A stretch of 64,000 nt of DNA from Mycobacterium saskatchewanense (GTDB taxonomy: Bacteria > Actinomycetota > Actinomycetes > Mycobacteriales > Mycobacteriaceae): positions 620,001 through 684,000 of the forward strand of contig NZ_AP022573.1 in assembly GCF_010729105.1 (NCBI RefSeq), given 5' to 3'. This document shows, in pieces, positions 63,226 to 64,000 of this stretch. The position numbers and the translations under genes were made by a program. Positions within the stretch are counted from its first letter, which is position 1. Each line of letters starts with the position of its first letter. The notes under the pieces are model-generated. The model searched no databases and had not been told where the DNA came from. It saw only the letters and a program-made list of their open reading frames with translations.

Positions 63226-64000
63226 ATGGCCACTGCGTCACCGCGCCGACTCAAGACGTGGAGCATCGCCGGCGACACGCGGCGCAAGCCCACCGAATAC
63301 GAGATCGTCACCGGTCAATTCCATTACCACTTCAACCGCAGACCGGCACCGTTCGACCTCGACCCCGACAGCCCGATCAACCGCTGGTACCTCGAACACC
63401 GCGAAGGGTCCCCCCTGCGCGCCGCTGATTGGGAAGGATTCCGCGACCCGGCGGCGTTAAATTATCGGCGCTACATTGCCCTGCAGCACGACCGCGAAAT
63501 CTACGCCGAGGGGGTGGTCGACCACCACGAGTCGCTCGACCACGACTCGAATTTGGATCCCGGATGGGTCGAGACCCTCGAACGCATCTACGTTCCTGCC
63601 CGGTTCGTTTTCCACGTTCTGCAGATCACCGGCCTCTACGTCGGCCAGCTGGCGCCCAGCGCCTACATCACCAACGCCGCGTTCTTCCAAGCCGCGGACG
63701 AGCTCCGCGCGTTGCAATGGATCGCCTACCGCGCCAAGTCCCTGTCACTCACCCACGGCGCCGCACTGGCGAATTCTGAAGCCACCCGGTCGATCTGGGA
63801 AAACGACGAGGCCTGGCAACCCGCACGGGAACTCCTCGAGCGGCTGCTGGTGGCCTATGACTGGGGCGAGGCCTTCACGGCGCTGAACCTTGTCGTCAAG
63901 CCAACCCTCGACGCGCTGTTCAAGGAGGCCTTGCCCGAGCTGGCCGCCGCGCACAGCGACGGGCTGACCGCCGCGCTGCTGCGGGAGTCACGGGTGGACA
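63226..64000 (+). CDS. diiron monooxygenase beta subunit (TmoE-like), cut by window end
   Basis: The reading frame from ATG 63226 is open to the last base (258 codons). Pieces such as TWSIAGDTRRKPTEYEIVTG, LQHDREIYAEGVVDHHESL and VYVGQ-like LYVGQLAPSAYITNAAFF fit the non-catalytic beta subunit of the hydroxylase, which is homologous to alpha but lacks the iron ligands. It starts 4 nt after the effector stop. A full subunit of about 320-330 residues would need about 65 more codons past the window. Confidence 0.87.
   Translation, partial: MATASPRRLKTWSIAGDTRRKPTEYEIVTGQFHYHFNRRPAPFDLDPDSPINRWYLEHREGSPLRAADWEGFRDPAALNYRRYIALQHDREIYAEGVVDHHESLDHDSNLDPGWVETLERIYVPARFVFHVLQITGLYVGQLAPSAYITNAAFFQAADELRALQWIAYRAKSLSLTHGAALANSEATRSIWENDEAWQPARELLERLLVAYDWGEAFTALNLVVKPTLDALFKEALPELAAAHSDGLTAALLRESRVD

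Overview
The window looks like the chromosome of a non-tuberculous Mycobacterium. The DNA is strongly GC-rich. The gene families are mycobacterial: a DesA3-type acyl desaturase with its reductase, a 13E12/DUF222-HNH protein, a wax ester synthase/DGAT, a cutinase-like protein, a deazaflavin (F420)-dependent DDN-family protein, mycofactocin-type short-chain dehydrogenases (SDRs), and many lipid-type CoA ligases, crotonases and CaiB CoA transferases. Many genes appear to start leaderless, with a TANNNT box 5-9 nt before the start codon, which is common in mycobacteria. I saw no tRNA, rRNA, CRISPR array or intact prophage. Species cannot be fixed from the sequence alone.

Layout. 1-2.4 kb: an esterase (cut by the window edge) overlapping a Baeyer-Villiger-type monooxygenase. 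2.4-7.6 kb: decayed acyl-CoA ligase pieces, a transporter, the desaturase pair (reductase + DesA3), an SDR pseudogene and small membrane/secreted proteins. 7.6-12.2 kb: a run of CoA ligase, class II aldolase-like protein, amidohydrolase and methyltransferase, preceded by a triplicated 16-17 bp repeat. 12.2-22.5 kb: an FHA-HTH regulator, nitronate monooxygenase-like protein, sulfatase, an NCS1 permease with a Cys/His-rich tail, FAD hydroxylase, Gfo/Idh oxidoreductase, TIM-barrel isomerase and TetR. 22.8-29 kb: a P450-SDR-crotonase-double CaiB-SDR catabolic operon. 29-34 kb: a decayed IS630-type element, a 13E12 protein, a 58-bp tandem repeat array and two M24 peptidase-fold genes. 34-45.4 kb: envelope proteins, an orphan SigF-family sigma factor, a duplicated YbjQ-domain protein, a cutinase, TetR regulators and a decayed amidohydrolase. 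45.5-56.6 kb: a crotonase, then an eight-gene minus-strand operon (SDR, E1-alpha, E1-beta, free lipoyl domain, crotonase, CoA ligase, Rieske oxygenase, ketosteroid-dehydrogenase-like flavoprotein) with a divergent CaiB gene. 56.6-59.4 kb: a CstR-like repressor with two visible operator boxes, DUF302 and AhpD-like genes, then a wax ester synthase. 59.6-64 kb: a lone ANTAR protein, a MarR regulator with a Cys-rich tail, and a divergent toluene/isoprene-type soluble diiron monooxygenase operon (alpha, gamma, Rieske ferredoxin, coupling protein, beta) that runs off the window end.

How the genes work together. Much of the window is accessory oxidative catabolism: oxygenases activate hydrophobic substrates, mycofactocin-type SDRs oxidise the alcohols, and CoA ligases, CoA transferases and crotonases carry the acids toward central metabolism. 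The most distinctive systems are the diiron monooxygenase operon with its Cys-tailed MarR neighbour, and the eight-gene operon that couples ring-oxidation enzymes to a 2-oxoacid dehydrogenase-like E1 with a free lipoyl domain but no E2 or E3. Pseudogenes and short tandem duplications are scattered throughout and suggest ongoing local decay.
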